This document shows, in pieces, positions 21,901-33,050 of a stretch of DNA of 64,000 bases. The notes under the pieces were generated by a model. It was not told the DNA's origin. It did not search any database and saw nothing but the letters and a program-made list of their open reading frames with translations. Each line of letters begins with the position of its first letter. Position 1 is the first letter of the stretch. This stretch comes from Aaosphaeria pasadenensis. Its lineage: Eukaryota; Ascomycota; Dothideomycetes; Pleosporales. The stretch is taken from the NCBI GenBank assembly GCA_022813625.1, contig JAKLMB010000003.1, forward strand, positions 124,001 through 188,000, read 5' to 3'. The position numbers and the translations under genes were made by a program.

Positions 21901-22034
21901 CAGACTGAACTTACCTTTGACCCGCTCCGATCGCGCAAAGAGCTGTCTCTATATTCAAATGACCTGTCAGTAGCTGCACTCCGATCCTCATGCAGACATT
22001 CAAGGGATTGCCGTACCTTCACGTCCAAACGCAT
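18976..22034 (-). CDS. SEC27: COPI coat subunit beta' (Sec27/COPB2)
   Basis: Nine exons on the minus strand: 22017-22034, 21915-21948, 21858-21863 (6 nt), 21764-21808, 21597-21710, 21407-21537, 21312-21357, 20085-21252 and 18976-20029; 871 aa. It starts MRLDVKRQLFARSERVKGID. WD40 repeats fill the first ~300 residues (SGHVHIWS, SDDMTIKLWDWD, CLDRTVKIWSLG, SDDRTVKVWDY, SEDGTIKIWH), followed by a second propeller and the coatomer alpha-solenoid (ARFLEGQGYKELALKVATDP, SGWDIKLAQECFVKAKDLGS). The last ~45 residues are almost all Asp/Glu. Beta'-COP recognises KKxx retrieval signals and coats Golgi-to-ER vesicles. Intron density at the 5' end is high, and the 6-nt exon is needed to restore V-K-G-I-D-F-H. 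Confidence 0.95.
21858..21863 (-). other. SEC27: 6-nt microexon of SEC27
   Basis: On the minus strand the six bases GAATTG lie between acceptor GATCAAG (branch GCTAAC just upstream) and donor GTAATT. Joined as AAAG + GAATTG + ACTTC they encode K-G-I-D-F, the conserved start of the first beta'-COP WD repeat. Skipping it would keep the frame but delete two residues. Confidence 0.8.
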
Positions 22035-22580
22035 GGCTGCAATTCGAGTGTATGTGTAAAGCGGAGGGGGGGTTGTGAGACGTGGCTATTCAAAGCCAGT
22101 CTAAAGACGCAGAATCGATGCCGGAGGTAGAGGGGTCGCGCAGAAGATGGCTATGGGCACCAAAATTCCAGGACCCGGGAATGAAAGGTTCGGATTCAGA
22201 GGGAGGATCGTAAGTGGTCCGTATAGGTGTTCATTGAACATCTGTGGTGTTGTTGGTCGGCATTGCATAGGTCGCCAAGACTCTAGGAGGGTCCAGGTGG
22301 CTATTTCCTCTTTCGGTAAGGTGGGACGGGCAGCAACGACGACAACTCTGATACTTGGATTAGATATCGACCTTTCAAGTTCTATCGACTCTCTCACGAA
22401 CATGGCTTGCACCAAAATCAAAGCACACATCTGGCATTAAACACTCATATAATTAAAGTTCTATCTAAAGAGTACGCTTCAATTCGCTGGAATCGGTCAT
22501 GACGAAATCTTGATATCCATCACTGATTGATGGTTTCCAACGTCCCCTGTATATACACAGCTCTAATTGGTTTCCATCCG
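22035..22580. other. Intergenic: SEC27 promoter and kinase 3' flank
   Basis: About 550 bases. A 109-codon minus-strand frame at 22101-22430 has no domain and sits where the SEC27 promoter should be. Nothing else seen. Confidence 0.5.
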
Positions 22581-24167
22581 CTACTTTGACTTGTTCGAAC
22601 GGCGATAATCCGGGTGCAGTTTATATTTATGAAATTCACTCCGCGTCATGAACCTCATGCTCCTCATGTCATTCTTTTCGTCCGGAAAGTCGCTCCAATG
22701 TTCCTCGATCTCTTCCTTGATCTCCTTCAGGGTTGGTCGATCCCAAGGGTAGTATGACAGGCACTGCCTCACAAGTGCAAGCAACCGAGGCCGATAGATG
22801 CCTATAGAGGAATCGTATATGTTGTTCGTAGGCTCAAGCACACCCGTATTCCCAGCCGGGGGCATGGTGTGTAAACTACTACGTATACCGCCATTGTCCC
22901 AAAGGGGTCCCTCCTCGGAATGTCGTCTCGTGATTAGTACCCACAGAATGACACCAATCATCCAGACGTCGGCTTTTTGGTCAATTTGATACGGGTTTTG
23001 CAGAGACCACTGCCGAGGCTGCATCTCGGGTGGGTATCTGGGCATTTGTGTATCGAAGCCATAATGCTTTGGATTGTCTCCGGCGGGGTTGCGGGACTGT
23101 GTATAGAACGCCAACCCAAAGTCACCCACGACTGGTATTGGCCACTTTGGAAGCTGTAAGTTAATCTGCCATACTCGAGCGAACCAAGGAGGCATCGACT
23201 CACCTTTTTCTCGTCTTCAGCCGGCTGGAGGAATACGTTCATTACGGTAAGGTCACCATGCTGGATGGGTCTCCACCCTGTGACCTTGCCCTTTCGGTTT
23301 CCTTTACCCCTCTGCAAGACCAGACAGCCTTCGACAATTCCATGGAGAAAATACCATAGGAAGTTTTCCGGTATGACTCTGCCACCATTAGAATCCCGAG
23401 TTTCGAGGTGAGGGCCTAGCTCTGCATCCTCGTCGTCATGCTGGAGGAGATTTTGCACGATATGATACATATCGCCATAATCATAGTACTCCAGGTACAG
23501 TCGATAACGATCATTGTGCATCATCAGTCTATATCCCCGGAGTTCGGCCAGATGCTGGTGTCCGTCGTCATTCTCTCTGTCCCTATATTGATCGACAAGC
23601 TGGTGCATACGAATTTCACGCGGTAGCTTATTCCTCCAGTATTTAGGGTCCGAGAAGACGGCTATATTCTCGGCATCCTTGATGACCATACGCTATCGTG
23701 TGCAATCCGCCGTCAGTTTTTGGTCCCGTAAGACGGCACAAATGCTTCACACCAGGAGGGATGTACTTACGTCTTTGACATTATGATTTGCATCCCACTC
23801 CACCCACAAGCCAGCACGGCCGTAGCCACCTTGGCCTAACCATCTCACCCCCTCCCAGCCGCTTTCATCTCGCGGGGGCCACTGATGTGGCAGTCCTTGG
23901 AGGAAAGCGTCCTGATATCTTCTCTTCTCTTTCTTGGAGTATTCATGATAACCGCCGTCGAAATAGGACAGGTCTCTGATATCGGATTCCTCATCCCACG
24001 GCTCGTCGGGCCAGTGGGAAGTACCAGTAGGTTCGCGAAGTACGATTTGATCCTCAAGGACTGCAATCTCCCTTGTCGCCAATTGGTGGTCTCGCTTCAG
24101 TTCGGCGATCTGAGCCTTCAGGCGCCGCACCCGTTCGGTTTCGTCGTTCCCGTCCTCGCCATCATCA

Positions 24168-24199
<32 letters not shown>

Positions 24200-25675
24200 T
24201 CCACTATCATCTGGAGACCCAGGGCCCAGGTATATATTTTTGTTGAGTGCTGGCACCACGTCCCATGCATGGCGAGGTCCAATATGAATTCTAGGTTTCT
24301 TCCTGGGTAACGTCCCGTTTTCTGCTTGGGAAACCTCCTGGTACGGCCTCTTTTTCTTCCCGGCGGCACTCCCAGCATTGTGAGCATCATCCGGACTCAA
24401 CAATATGTCGACGGCAGTAGGACTCTTTTCTCCCGAGCTGGGCGTGGGGTTGTTTTCCAACGAAGGGTCCACGACTTCGCGCCTACGGATTTCCACCCAG
24501 ACCAACTGTCTGGCGGGCACTTTTTGAGTGAGGAAACTGTTCTCCGAGTAGTCGTTTTCCTCTTCCTCGCCATTCTCCTCGTTTTCCTCTTCCTCGAAAT
24601 CCTCCTCATTTTCCAGGTCGACATTCTCCTGGTTCTCCAGATCGGCGCCACCCAGTTCCCGATAGGTGTTCCATATACTCTTCACCATCTCCACCTTCTC
24701 ATCAAGCGTCATCCCGATGACGCCCCCAAGCTCTGCGACGAATTCGGAGATTTCCTTGAGCCTCTTCGAGGGCTCAAGCACGATCTCGCCCAGCACGCCC
24801 TGCGGCTGCGGCTGCGGCTGCGGCTGCATCCCCGGGACGATATTCCCACCACCCCCATCTCGCTCCTCAGGATCAACAAATATTGTGAAACCCGCCTGTC
24901 CACCCCCCTCTTGCTCCTCAGGGTCAACATATATTGGAAACTCCGCATGCCCACCCTCCAGCTGCGTCCCCCCCATCACCACATCCTCACCTCCCTCGTC
25001 ATCGTCATCGTCATCATCATCCGCCTGCTGCGTCTCCGGTATCTCCTCCTCCTCCGTCGTACTGTCCTCCTCCTCACTCTCCTGCTGCGTCTCCGGCACC
25101 TCCTCTTCCTGAACCCTCCTCCGATCCAGCACCCCACAAACCCTCCACCCCTCATCCCCGCTCTCCCTCCTCTCCTTCATCGCCCTCTTAACATCCCCCT
25201 CCCCAGCCGGCTTCTCCGGAACCTCCCCCGCCACAATCCTAACATCCCCCCTCTCCACAGCCGCCATACCGCCATCACCAAGGTACGCATCCGCGAGCGC
25301 CTGCCAAAACGCATGGTCGACGCTCCAGTACAGCCACCGCGCCGTGCGATCGACGTCCCGCGCCGACCAGGCTGATTGCTGGGCCGGCGGCAGCGAGAGC
25401 CGGAACGCACGCGTGAAGAGCTGGTAGCGTGTTCGGAAGGGTTGGGCTGGAGGGGCGGCGGGGGAGGGGGCGGTGGAGGACGAGGGGGGCGGGAGACCCA
25501 TGTTGATGCGGAGTCTCATTGCTTCAGTCCTTTTTTTCTGTAGGTTTTGGTGGTGTTGTGTGTCGATGTCGGTGTTGGTGATGGTGCTGTCTTTTCTCAC
25601 CAGCGGTGTTACGTCGTCGTCGTCGTCGTCGCTGCACTGACTGACTGACTGACTGATGGCTGCTGGTATTTTCAC
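22581..25675 (-). CDS. Large protein-kinase-like protein with acidic N-terminal region
   Basis: Three exons on the minus strand: 23771-25675, 23204-23692 and 22581-23153 (introns 78 and 50 nt); up to 988 aa. The first ATG (25675) gives a Ser/Asp-rich leader; Met53 (25519, MRLRINMGLPPP) is an equally likely start. Residues ~150-560 are low-complexity, very acidic and repeat-rich (EEE, DDD, QPQPQP), with a coiled coil near VRRLKAQIAELKRDHQL. The kinase domain occupies about 608-960: Gly loop GQGGYGRAG (614-622), Lys640 in MVIKDA, Glu661 in REIRMHQL, HGDLTVMN (780-787) replacing HRD, and DFG 809-811. Catalytic Lys, Asp, Asn and DFG are present, so activity is plausible, but the HRD Arg is Gly. 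The resemblance is to lineage-expanded fungal kinases of unknown role. Confidence 0.82.
24161..24199. repeat. (GTC)n trinucleotide repeat inside the kinase gene
   Basis: About 13 tandem ATC/GTC triplets, reading as a poly-Asp run on the minus strand in the kinase-like protein. Slippage here would change protein length without a frameshift. Confidence 0.9.
24801..24827. repeat. (CGGCTG)n hexanucleotide repeat inside the kinase gene
   Basis: Four tandem hexamers encoding alternating Gln-Pro on the minus strand, within the disordered acidic region. Confidence 0.85.
25615..25656. repeat. (GTC)n and (ACTG)n runs at the kinase 5' end
   Basis: A run of GTC triplets followed by about five ACTG units. 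They encode the Asp-rich and Ser/Gln-rich segment between the two candidate start codons of the kinase-like gene, which favours the downstream start. Confidence 0.8.
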
Positions 25676-27093
25676 GCCCCCTTTCGTAATCGAGAGTATG
25701 CTTCCTTGCTTGTCTTAGTCGTGAACTGTAAACTCTGAAACTGTGATTGTGAACTGTGATGGTAGGTAGGTAAGCGAACGCTCTCCTTTCTTCCTTTCGT
25801 TTTCTGAGTCCGGGGTGCCCTTCTCTTGTGTACTTAGGCACCTTACCTGCCTTCCAACTCACACACCCTCCAACTTACCTCTCCAAAGTGGTTGGTGTAC
25901 GAAAAAAGAAACAGTGCACGAACAAAGACGGCGCGTGAACAATGTCTGACAAAAGAACGATGGAAGAAGTAGGGGAGAAGAGATGGGCTGTGGTGGCGTC
26001 TGGACTTTGTTGAAGAGGAACAAGGGGGAATTGGGACAAGAAATAGACGGAGAGAACAAGGAGAAGAAACGATGGAGTTTGCCGACCGAACAAACAGAGC
26101 ATACATAGTGCAGGCATCGTATATAGCACACACAACCAAACAAAACTCGGAAGAGGAGGACAAGGAAGGAAGAAAGAGGGGGGGGAACAGGAATATCCCA
26201 CGACACTATACACTATAAACAAAGGGTTGTATATACAAGGCAAAGCCCACGATGCCAGCGCTCCAAGAGAGAACGCATGGCAGGGCTGGAGGGAGGGGGG
26301 ATGGGGGGATGAGGAACCAAACAATTCGGGATGGGAAACGTCTTTATTGTAATAAGTTTTTCTTTTTGTTGTAAAACATCTTCCTCAAAAAAGTCTCACT
26401 CTCTCGCTCTACATGTCTCTCTCTAGTGTGTTGTGTGTCTCACCAAGACCACCCACACAACAACCACCCTTCAAACTACGAACAACACACATCCAACCCC
26501 TTCCTTTGTCTCGCTCAACCGCTTCCACCCCCTCTCATCCATCCCCACGGATGCCCTACACCACTCCTCATGCAGATGCAACATGTGGTTTTAAACATCT
26601 CAAGACAATTCCGCCACCAAAAGACATGAAAGTGTGGTGCGGTCGATGAAACCACACCACTAGGTGTGAAAAAGTGTCCAGCTGGCTCCGCTCACACGCT
26701 ATGGACAGGTATCTAAGAAGTGAAAAGTAGAATGATAGATAGGAAAATAAAAATAGACAAGATAGGAAAATTCCGAGGCAAAATTGTTAAAAGGAGATAC
26801 TGAGAGTATGGTCTTTGATCTTTAGTGAGTGTGTGGAACATTAGGAGATAGTGAGGTGGAGCGCCGTGCTGGTCATGGGTCATGCCAGCGTAGACGCGTC
26901 TGGCTGATCAAATGGCCAGGACAAGGTGCGGACGCTCGCACAAGAACTAGAGGTAACTAAGTGCCCGAGGCCAGTGAGGTGAAGTAATTACATGTTGGGC
27001 ACGGGGCGGCGAAATATAATATACAGTCGCACATCGGGTCGCGTAGCATTCGTGGTGGTGGTAGTGGTGGTGGGGATGATGACGGGCATCACC
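25676..27093. other. Intergenic: kinase 5' flank and MSB2 3' flank
   Basis: About 1.4 kb. On the minus strand 25680-26330 is pyrimidine-rich with several overlapping short frames, consistent with promoter and 5' leader of the kinase gene. 26340-27090 probably contains the MSB2 3' UTR. No gene or RNA recognised. Confidence 0.55.
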
Positions 27094-30000
27094 TTAATTC
27101 CATCCGAGCGAGTTCTCGGCCATGACGGGTGCCGAGATCTGTTGGGTCCTCACGCTTCGTCCATTGCTGCTGCTGCTGTTGTTGCTGCCGCGGCTGTCGC
27201 GTCCGCCCGGTGTGTTACGTCCACCTGGGCCACGGCCACCCGACATGAAGGCACCACCAGTATGCTGCATGGATCCGTAGGTGTAGCGGCTGGTGCTGGG
27301 GACAGAGCTTGTTCGCTGGTGGCGCATCTTCTTGTTTCGGTACCTGCGGGCAACGAAGAACATGGCGGCACCGTAGGCGATGGCTCCCATGACGGCACCA
27401 GTAGCGATACCGGCGCTAGTCGGGTTGACCTTGCGGCTTCCACCAATGTCACCTCCCATGGCGCCACCATTCTCGACAGTGTTGGAGGAAGAGGCTTCGG
27501 GGCTGCCAGGCGCAGTCTGCGTGCCATCACCAATGATGGTACCGCCCTCCAAAGGAATGGCCGTGTTGATCAACTCGGTCAACTGGTTGACGATTTGCTG
27601 CTCGTTGTTCCAGAAAGGATCGGTGGGAGTGCGGAGCTGGTTCTTCAGGTTGTTGACGAGATCCGAGGGAATCTGGAAAAGAGCCAAGGTGGTGATGAAG
27701 CCGGAGTACTGGAGGGTATCGTATGGCTTGAGACCCAGCATGACAACCTCCTCACGGGTGATGTTGAGAGCATCTGCGATGGCAATGGGCAGGAAGTTGA
27801 AGATCTGGTTACCGCCGTCACTCCTGACGATGAATGGGTAGTTGAGGGGCCACTTGAATCCAATCTGTCCCGCGAACTTGCTAGGGTCAGCCTTCTGCAG
27901 ACCACCGGGAGGGGTGATCATCTTGGGGAGCTCCGAAGGAATGGTGGTCGCGACGGGAGAAGGCGAAGGCGAGTCGGTGGGCTCAGCAATGATTGCAGTC
28001 GATCCGATGGCGAAAGTCGTCTCGGTGTTCGTTGCAGTGGGGATGACAGAGACCGGGGGCACGCTAGTGGGTTTGGAAGGAAGCGAGGACGGGGGGGTGA
28101 AGGAGATCTCCAAGCTCGAGGTTGAGGGAGTCTCGGAAGGAGCCAGCGTGGGCACAGAGGTAGTGACGTCCACCGAGCCGGTCGTGATCGGAGCCGTTGG
28201 GTTGGTCGTGGTAGGGCCAGTGGGCAAATCGATCGTAGCATTCGATGAGAGCGTGGGCACGATGGTAGGGAGATCTGTCGACACGGTGGGGAGACTGGAC
28301 ACCGGCTCCTCGGATGTGGGGATCGACGAAGGAAGCGACGTGGGGAGGTCAGTCTGGATGGTCGATCCACCTGTTGGCGGGCCAGTGATTCCGCTTCCAG
28401 TGGGCGTAGGGGGAAGGACACCCGAAGTGGTAGAGGGGAGCACAGTCGGCACATCCGTAGTAGGCACGCTGATGCTGCTTCGCGTCTCCGAGGGCAAAGG
28501 CAGGTCGATCGAGGTCTCAGTGGTCAATGGGACACCAGTTCCGGGTCCGGTGATTCCGCTGGGGACACCAGTGGGCACAACGTCGGTGGTTGGGGTAGGC
28601 AGGAGCGTGGAGATGGCAGTCTCGAGAGAAGACTGAATGCTAGACAGGATGGGGCCAATGGGGTCAGAAGGCACAGGTGCAGTGCCGGTTGGTGCTACAA
28701 AGCTGCTAGAGACCAGAGAGGGAAGATCGGTGGCCACGCTCGAGGCAATGCTGGAGATGACGCTGGGCAGATCAGGGATAGGAGTAGGCAGTTCGCTGGC
28801 CGCTGAGGAAACCAAGCTCTCAATGTTGCTTTCGATGGCGGAGACCGCGCTCGAGATCTGAGTGGGAAGGATGGGGATGATTCCCTCGGTCGTAGTAGGG
28901 GCGGTAGGTCCAGGCACGGGGTTGGTAACGCCACTGGGGTCCAAGAGCGTCGACAGAATAGGGAAGGCGAATGGATCAGACTTGCTCTCGGACGTGGGAA
29001 TAGGGAGAGGAATGAGGGGAGTTGGCGTAGGGGCATTCGTCTCTCCGGTACCCAAAGCGGTGGTGATTCCAACCAAGATGCCAGTGGACGTGGGAATGAC
29101 GACAGGCTCAGAAGGCTCGGCGCTGGTCGTGGGCAGGACAATGATCGGGGGCAAAACGCCAGTCGAAGCTTGGGAAGGAGATGGCAAAGGAAGCTCGGTG
29201 GGAATCACTCCGCCTGTGGAAGGGAGAGGAAGTACCGAAGGGATGATACCGCCGGTCGAAGGCAGAGGAATAATTGGCGGGAGAGGATCACTGGTCGCTG
29301 GCTGAGGAGTCTGGGATGGCTCGGGGGTCTCTGATGGCTCAGGGGTCGCCGAGGGTACGATATCGCTGGTGGTAGGCAGAGGGAGCACCGAGGGAATGAT
29401 TCCTCCTGTCGAGGGCAGGGGAATGATGGGGAGGATACCGCGGCTCGAAGAAGAAGGAGCAACTGGAGTCTCGGAAGGAGTCTCGGAAGGAGCCGTGGGG
29501 AAACCAGCGAAGGAAGTGGTGGACGGGAGGGGCTCCTCCTCGGGAGAGCTGACTTGCGCCAGGGTCGTCGTGGGAAGAGCTGGTCCTGGAACCGTAATGC
29601 CAGACCCGGTGGGAAGAATGATCTCAGAGGGGAGGCCTCCAGTAGAGCCTGTCGGGAGCGGGAGAGGGAGCTCGGGCTGTTCCTCCGAGGTGCTGCTCTG
29701 TGCCGGTGCGCTCGTGGGCTCAATGGGACGCGTGGGGAATCCTGGAGTGGTGCCAACATCAATTGGTGTCGAGGTCTCGCTGGGAGTCTGGCTGGGTTCC
29801 TGGGAGGGCGGGAAGATCTCCTCGGCCGGAGTGCTCGACGAGGGGCGGGGAGGCGGAGGGAGCAATGCCGACGTGGAGCTCAGATCGCCTGTTCCAATGA
29901 CGGGGAGGTTGGGAATCGGGGGAGTGGTGCTTTCAACTGTGGCAGCCGTGGTAGTCGGAATGTCGATGATCACGGACGACGACGAGGAAGAGTCCTTGTT

Positions 30001-30285
30001 CGAAGAGAAGAGCGATTCCCAGAAGGAAGGCAGATCTCTTGTCTGGCGCGATTCGATGTTCGAAGTAGAAGACGAAGAAGTCGACGACTCGGTTGCGATC
30101 GGTGGCGCAGTGCTGTTGGTAACAATCTGGCGCTTGACCTGTCGAGGGAAGTAGTATCGCGGGCGCTCTGCGGTCTGCTGAGGGCCGGGTGCAGGCATCG
30201 CCTCCGCCGTCGTCAAGATGTTGCCAGAGCCGGACATGCTAGCGAGCATGAGGGCGGCAGCCCAGACTGTCGTTGATCGAGCCAT
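27094..30285 (-). CDS. MSB2: Msb2-type signalling mucin
   Basis: Intronless, 1063 aa. An N-terminal secretion signal (about 1-30, hydrophobic WAAALMLASM) is followed by about 700 residues extremely rich in Ser, Thr and Pro, with imperfect repeats such as PLPSTGGIIPSVLPLP: a mucin-type region likely heavily O-mannosylated. An ordered extracellular domain lies at about 789-920 (DPSKFAGQIGFKWPLNYPF, ITREEVVMLGLKPYDTLQYS). One transmembrane helix (about 958-979, IATGAVMGAIAYGAAMFFVA) and an ~84-residue basic cytoplasmic tail ending ISAPVMAENSLGWN follow; that tail ending is, to my knowledge, characteristic of Msb2 in filamentous ascomycetes. Msb2 signals through Cdc42 to the Fus3/Kss1-type MAP kinase cascade in surface sensing, filamentation and, in pathogens, penetration. 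Its 5' flank is the 13.4-kb desert. Confidence 0.93.
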   Translation of the reverse strand: MARSTTVWAAALMLASMSGSGNILTTAEAMPAPGPQQTAERPRYYFPRQVKRQIVTNSTAPPIATESSTSSSSTSNIESRQTRDLPSFWESLFSSNKDSSSSSSVIIDIPTTTAATVESTTPPIPNLPVIGTGDLSSTSALLPPPPRPSSSTPAEEIFPPSQEPSQTPSETSTPIDVGTTPGFPTRPIEPTSAPAQSSTSEEQPELPLPLPTGSTGGLPSEIILPTGSGITVPGPALPTTTLAQVSSPEEEPLPSTTSFAGFPTAPSETPSETPVAPSSSSRGILPIIPLPSTGGIIPSVLPLPTTSDIVPSATPEPSETPEPSQTPQPATSDPLPPIIPLPSTGGIIPSVLPLPSTGGVIPTELPLPSPSQASTGVLPPIIVLPTTSAEPSEPVVIPTSTGILVGITTALGTGETNAPTPTPLIPLPIPTSESKSDPFAFPILSTLLDPSGVTNPVPGPTAPTTTEGIIPILPTQISSAVSAIESNIESLVSSAASELPTPIPDLPSVISSIASSVATDLPSLVSSSFVAPTGTAPVPSDPIGPILSSIQSSLETAISTLLPTPTTDVVPTGVPSGITGPGTGVPLTTETSIDLPLPSETRSSISVPTTDVPTVLPSTTSGVLPPTPTGSGITGPPTGGSTIQTDLPTSLPSSIPTSEEPVSSLPTVSTDLPTIVPTLSSNATIDLPTGPTTTNPTAPITTGSVDVTTSVPTLAPSETPSTSSLEISFTPPSSLPSKPTSVPPVSVIPTATNTETTFAIGSTAIIAEPTDSPSPSPVATTIPSELPKMITPPGGLQKADPSKFAGQIGFKWPLNYPFIVRSDGGNQIFNFLPIAIADALNITREEVVMLGLKPYDTLQYSGFITTLALFQIPSDLVNNLKNQLRTPTDPFWNNEQQIVNQLTELINTAIPLEGGTIIGDGTQTAPGSPEASSSNTVENGGAMGGDIGGSRKVNPTSAGIATGAVMGAIAYGAAMFFVARRYRNKKMRHQRTSSVPSTSRYTYGSMQHTGGAFMSGGRGPGGRNTPGGRDSRGSNNSSSSNGRSVRTQQISAPVMAENSLGWN

Positions 30286-31279
30286 GTTGTATATTAATAT
30301 TCACCACTATAGTAATTCCTAATAAAATCTCCGGGCAAACAGAACCACGTTTGGGGTTCGGGGATCTACAAGCATCAGTATTCGCGTGGATACGTGAAGA
30401 TCGACAGAACATACAGTCAGGGTAGGTTGTAAACGAGTGTGTACTTGACGAATCAAGGGATAAAGATGTAAAAGAATGGACCTGCAGCAACATGCCAGTC
30501 AGTACATGTCAAAAGACGAATTGAACGTGAGAGCGGGCCCGTAGGATTCGTCATTTGGGGAGTGGGTAGGTAGATGGTGAGGAGGTAGACTTACTAGACT
30601 GTCAGAGCAGCTAGAAAGTAAAGAACAAAGCTCTATGCAGAAGCAAAAGACAGAGTTCCAAGTTGTGTGCAATGTTCCGACCCTATGTCGACATTGTCTT
30701 CCTAGCGACGACGGACGTTTCTATTCTTGCAGTGGCACGTTCAACGCAGGCAGGCAGGCGTTCGACCGTTCAAAGAGATCCAGTGGGAAATGGTAGTTGG
30801 GGGAGGCGTCGCGTTCCTTGGTGGTGTTGACAAAGGGATCGCGGGAAGACAGGGCGCAGGTATGGACCTTTGTTTCCCTAGGATCGGTAGGCGAACGTCG
30901 TGACTGGATCAGCAGGCGGAGGCTGAGAGGCTGACTGGCAGGTTCGTGAAACGATGTGTTCTGCTGAAAGAATGACGATAACGAGCGACGTCGACGTTGG
31001 GCAAACAACGGTCGGGATGCAAAGCGCAAAAGGGCTGGATTTGAATCGGAATCGGAATCGAGTCGAATACGAAAGGAGAGGTCGTGATTCGAGCGAGACG
31101 TGAGCAAGGAGCGTGAGGTCGTCGGGAGTCGTGAGGCGACTTTGGGAGGATGAGACCGTAGGTGTCAAGGAAAGGGATGGAACGGGCGAGGGAAGGTAGG
31201 GAGGCTGCGACGGCGGTGGGAGGAAAGGAGGGAGCGACTGCGAAGAGTGTCGATGGCAGTGCTTGTATCCTGTGGAGAT

Positions 31280-31480
31280 ATTGTCGACAACGGCGGCGGC
31301 GGGGAGAGAGAAGAGAAGAAGAAGAAGAGGAGAGGAGGAGTAGGAGAGAGGAGGAGAGTAGAAGAGTAGATTAGAGTTGGTAAGGAGGAGTAGGAGGAGT
31401 AGAGTAGGGTAGGGGGTGTGGTGGTGGTGGTAGTGGTGGTGAGATGGGATGAGATGGGGATAGGACGGGATAGGCGGCGA
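31280..31480. repeat. MSB2: Purine-rich tract (pyrimidine-rich on the MSB2 strand)
   Basis: Nearly uninterrupted A/G on the plus strand around 31295-31380, then GGTGGT-rich sequence. On the minus strand this is a CT-rich tract about 1 kb upstream of MSB2, the kind often found in fungal promoters and long leaders. Confidence 0.5.
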
Positions 31481-31931
31481 AGCGCAGTGGTTAAGGTTAG
31501 TAGTGTGCTTGTGCTAATTAGGGTAGGGAACACCTTTTCTGGTGTGTTGGTGGATGCGCAAGCCAAGTTCAGTTCAGACCTGGGAGGAAATAATGGGTTA
31601 GGTCGACAGTGGACACCGGTAAGTATCAGTAACCAGGGGAGGGAAAAGAGGCCTGGAGGCTGGAGGCAGGGCAGGAAGATGATGACCTGGAGGATGACCT
31701 GGAGGATTGAGGACTGAACAAGGTGTGTGTGAAGGTGAATGACAAGAATGACTAGGGATGGATCATGGATGGGTCATGGGTGGATGGCGGCGGGAGACCA
31801 AAGACGGGATGGTTCAGGGCAACGCGGCGGGTACGGGACTCGGGCCTATTCAATCAGGAATGGCGTCTACAACTGCTACTTGTAACACTGTAACGAACAG
31901 TTCAATTGTCTCTCTACTTAGACTCTAGGAG

Positions 31932-31940
31932 TACGGAGTA
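31932..31940 (-). repeat. TACTCCGTA nonamer, copy 1
   Basis: Exact match on the minus strand (TACGGAGTA on plus) in the desert. Confidence 0.8.
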
Positions 31941-32434
31941 GATGGTAATTAACTCTTGCTCTGTGCACTCCCTCACCAAAACACGCAGTACCACCATAAC
32001 TTGCTACTGGATGGATACCGACGGGTATGTGTGCAACAGTCGAACGAGCTGCGAGAGTCGTGCAAGGGTGCGGAATAGAGTAGAGATTCCTCTATCATCT
32101 ATCTGCAGCCCTCCTGTACCTTGCACACACACACACCCAGACTAACTCTGAACAGAGTCACGGTCCTCGTTTGAGCCATAAACACCTCCTGCTTTTCAAT
32201 ATTGTGTAAGTATCTCTTCGTAGCCTTAGCTGGGGTTCATAGCTCTTGAATGTCGCATTGGACTGTATTGAGTCTTGACTCTTGACTATGGACTGGTAAT
32301 GAACGAGTGTTGCATTCTACCAACGCCATACAGTACGATGCGCACTCATAATTTGAGTAGATTAAAAACCGCAGATCGTATCAATTTGTGTTTGTTGGAC
32401 ACGGCGGGAAGAGGCAGGCCAGGACCATGACCAA

Positions 32435-32461
32435 GGCCAGGCAGGCCAGGCAGGCCAGGCC
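32435..32461. repeat. Minisatellite, 9-bp unit GGCCAGGCA
   Basis: Three tandem nonamers, with further CAGGCC-like degenerate copies on both sides (about 32411-32465). Confidence 0.8.
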
Positions 32462-32617
32462 AGGAGTGGTGAAATAGATTATTGAAATGAGGGATGGGGC
32501 TTGCTTGCCTCCCCTGATACCCTTGTCCCCTTCAGTCCTGAGTCTTGACTAAGTGATACACGGCGCATCGGATGCAGGGGAGGTCCTGGATGAATTCCTG
32601 GCCACGGCCAGATGTGT

Positions 32618-32626
32618 TACGGAGTA
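32618..32626 (-). repeat. TACTCCGTA nonamer, copy 2
   Basis: Exact match on the minus strand, in the desert. Confidence 0.8.
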
Positions 32627-33010
32627 CTTGCAGAGTGAGTGCGTACGGGTAGTTACTTTGAAAGTAAGCAGAAGACCCTCTCTCCAGTTGCGGTTGTACT
32701 CGTAATGCAGAGATGGGCAGTTGGATGCTGTGCTGTTCAGTACTAAGTGGTTTGCTGTGTTGGATGTTGGGTGTTGGGCGAAGGTGTGGGCAACTAGGAG
32801 TGACTAGAGTTGCTAGTAACGATGGCTGAGTTTTGTAGACAAGGATACACCCTGGCCATACAGTGATTAATAGAACTGCCCATGTAACTTTTCCCCTGTC
32901 TAAGTTGTTAGTAGACTGTGTAGACCAAAGACTAACAGTAGGAAGAGTCCAAGATGAGTGTAAAATTAAATTGTTCTCCACTTGCCTCTCGTCTGGTCTC
33001 TTCGCCCTCC

Positions 33011-33050
33011 TCACACACACGCGCACGCACACACGCACACGCACACGCAC
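33011..33050. repeat. (CA)n-rich simple repeat
   Basis: Alternating CACACG/CACGCA dinucleotide-like run in the desert. Confidence 0.85.

Noticed and set aside
24326..25375. 349-codon plus-strand frame opposite the kinase gene
   Set aside because: Low-complexity Leu/Arg/His/Pro translation arising from repeats of the acidic coding region on the other strand.
27842..30276. Long plus-strand frames across MSB2 (27842-28636, 29369-30154, 29554-30276)
   Set aside because: They are antisense shadows of the Ser/Thr/Pro-rich repeats of MSB2, which lack stops on the opposite strand because of codon bias. No domains.
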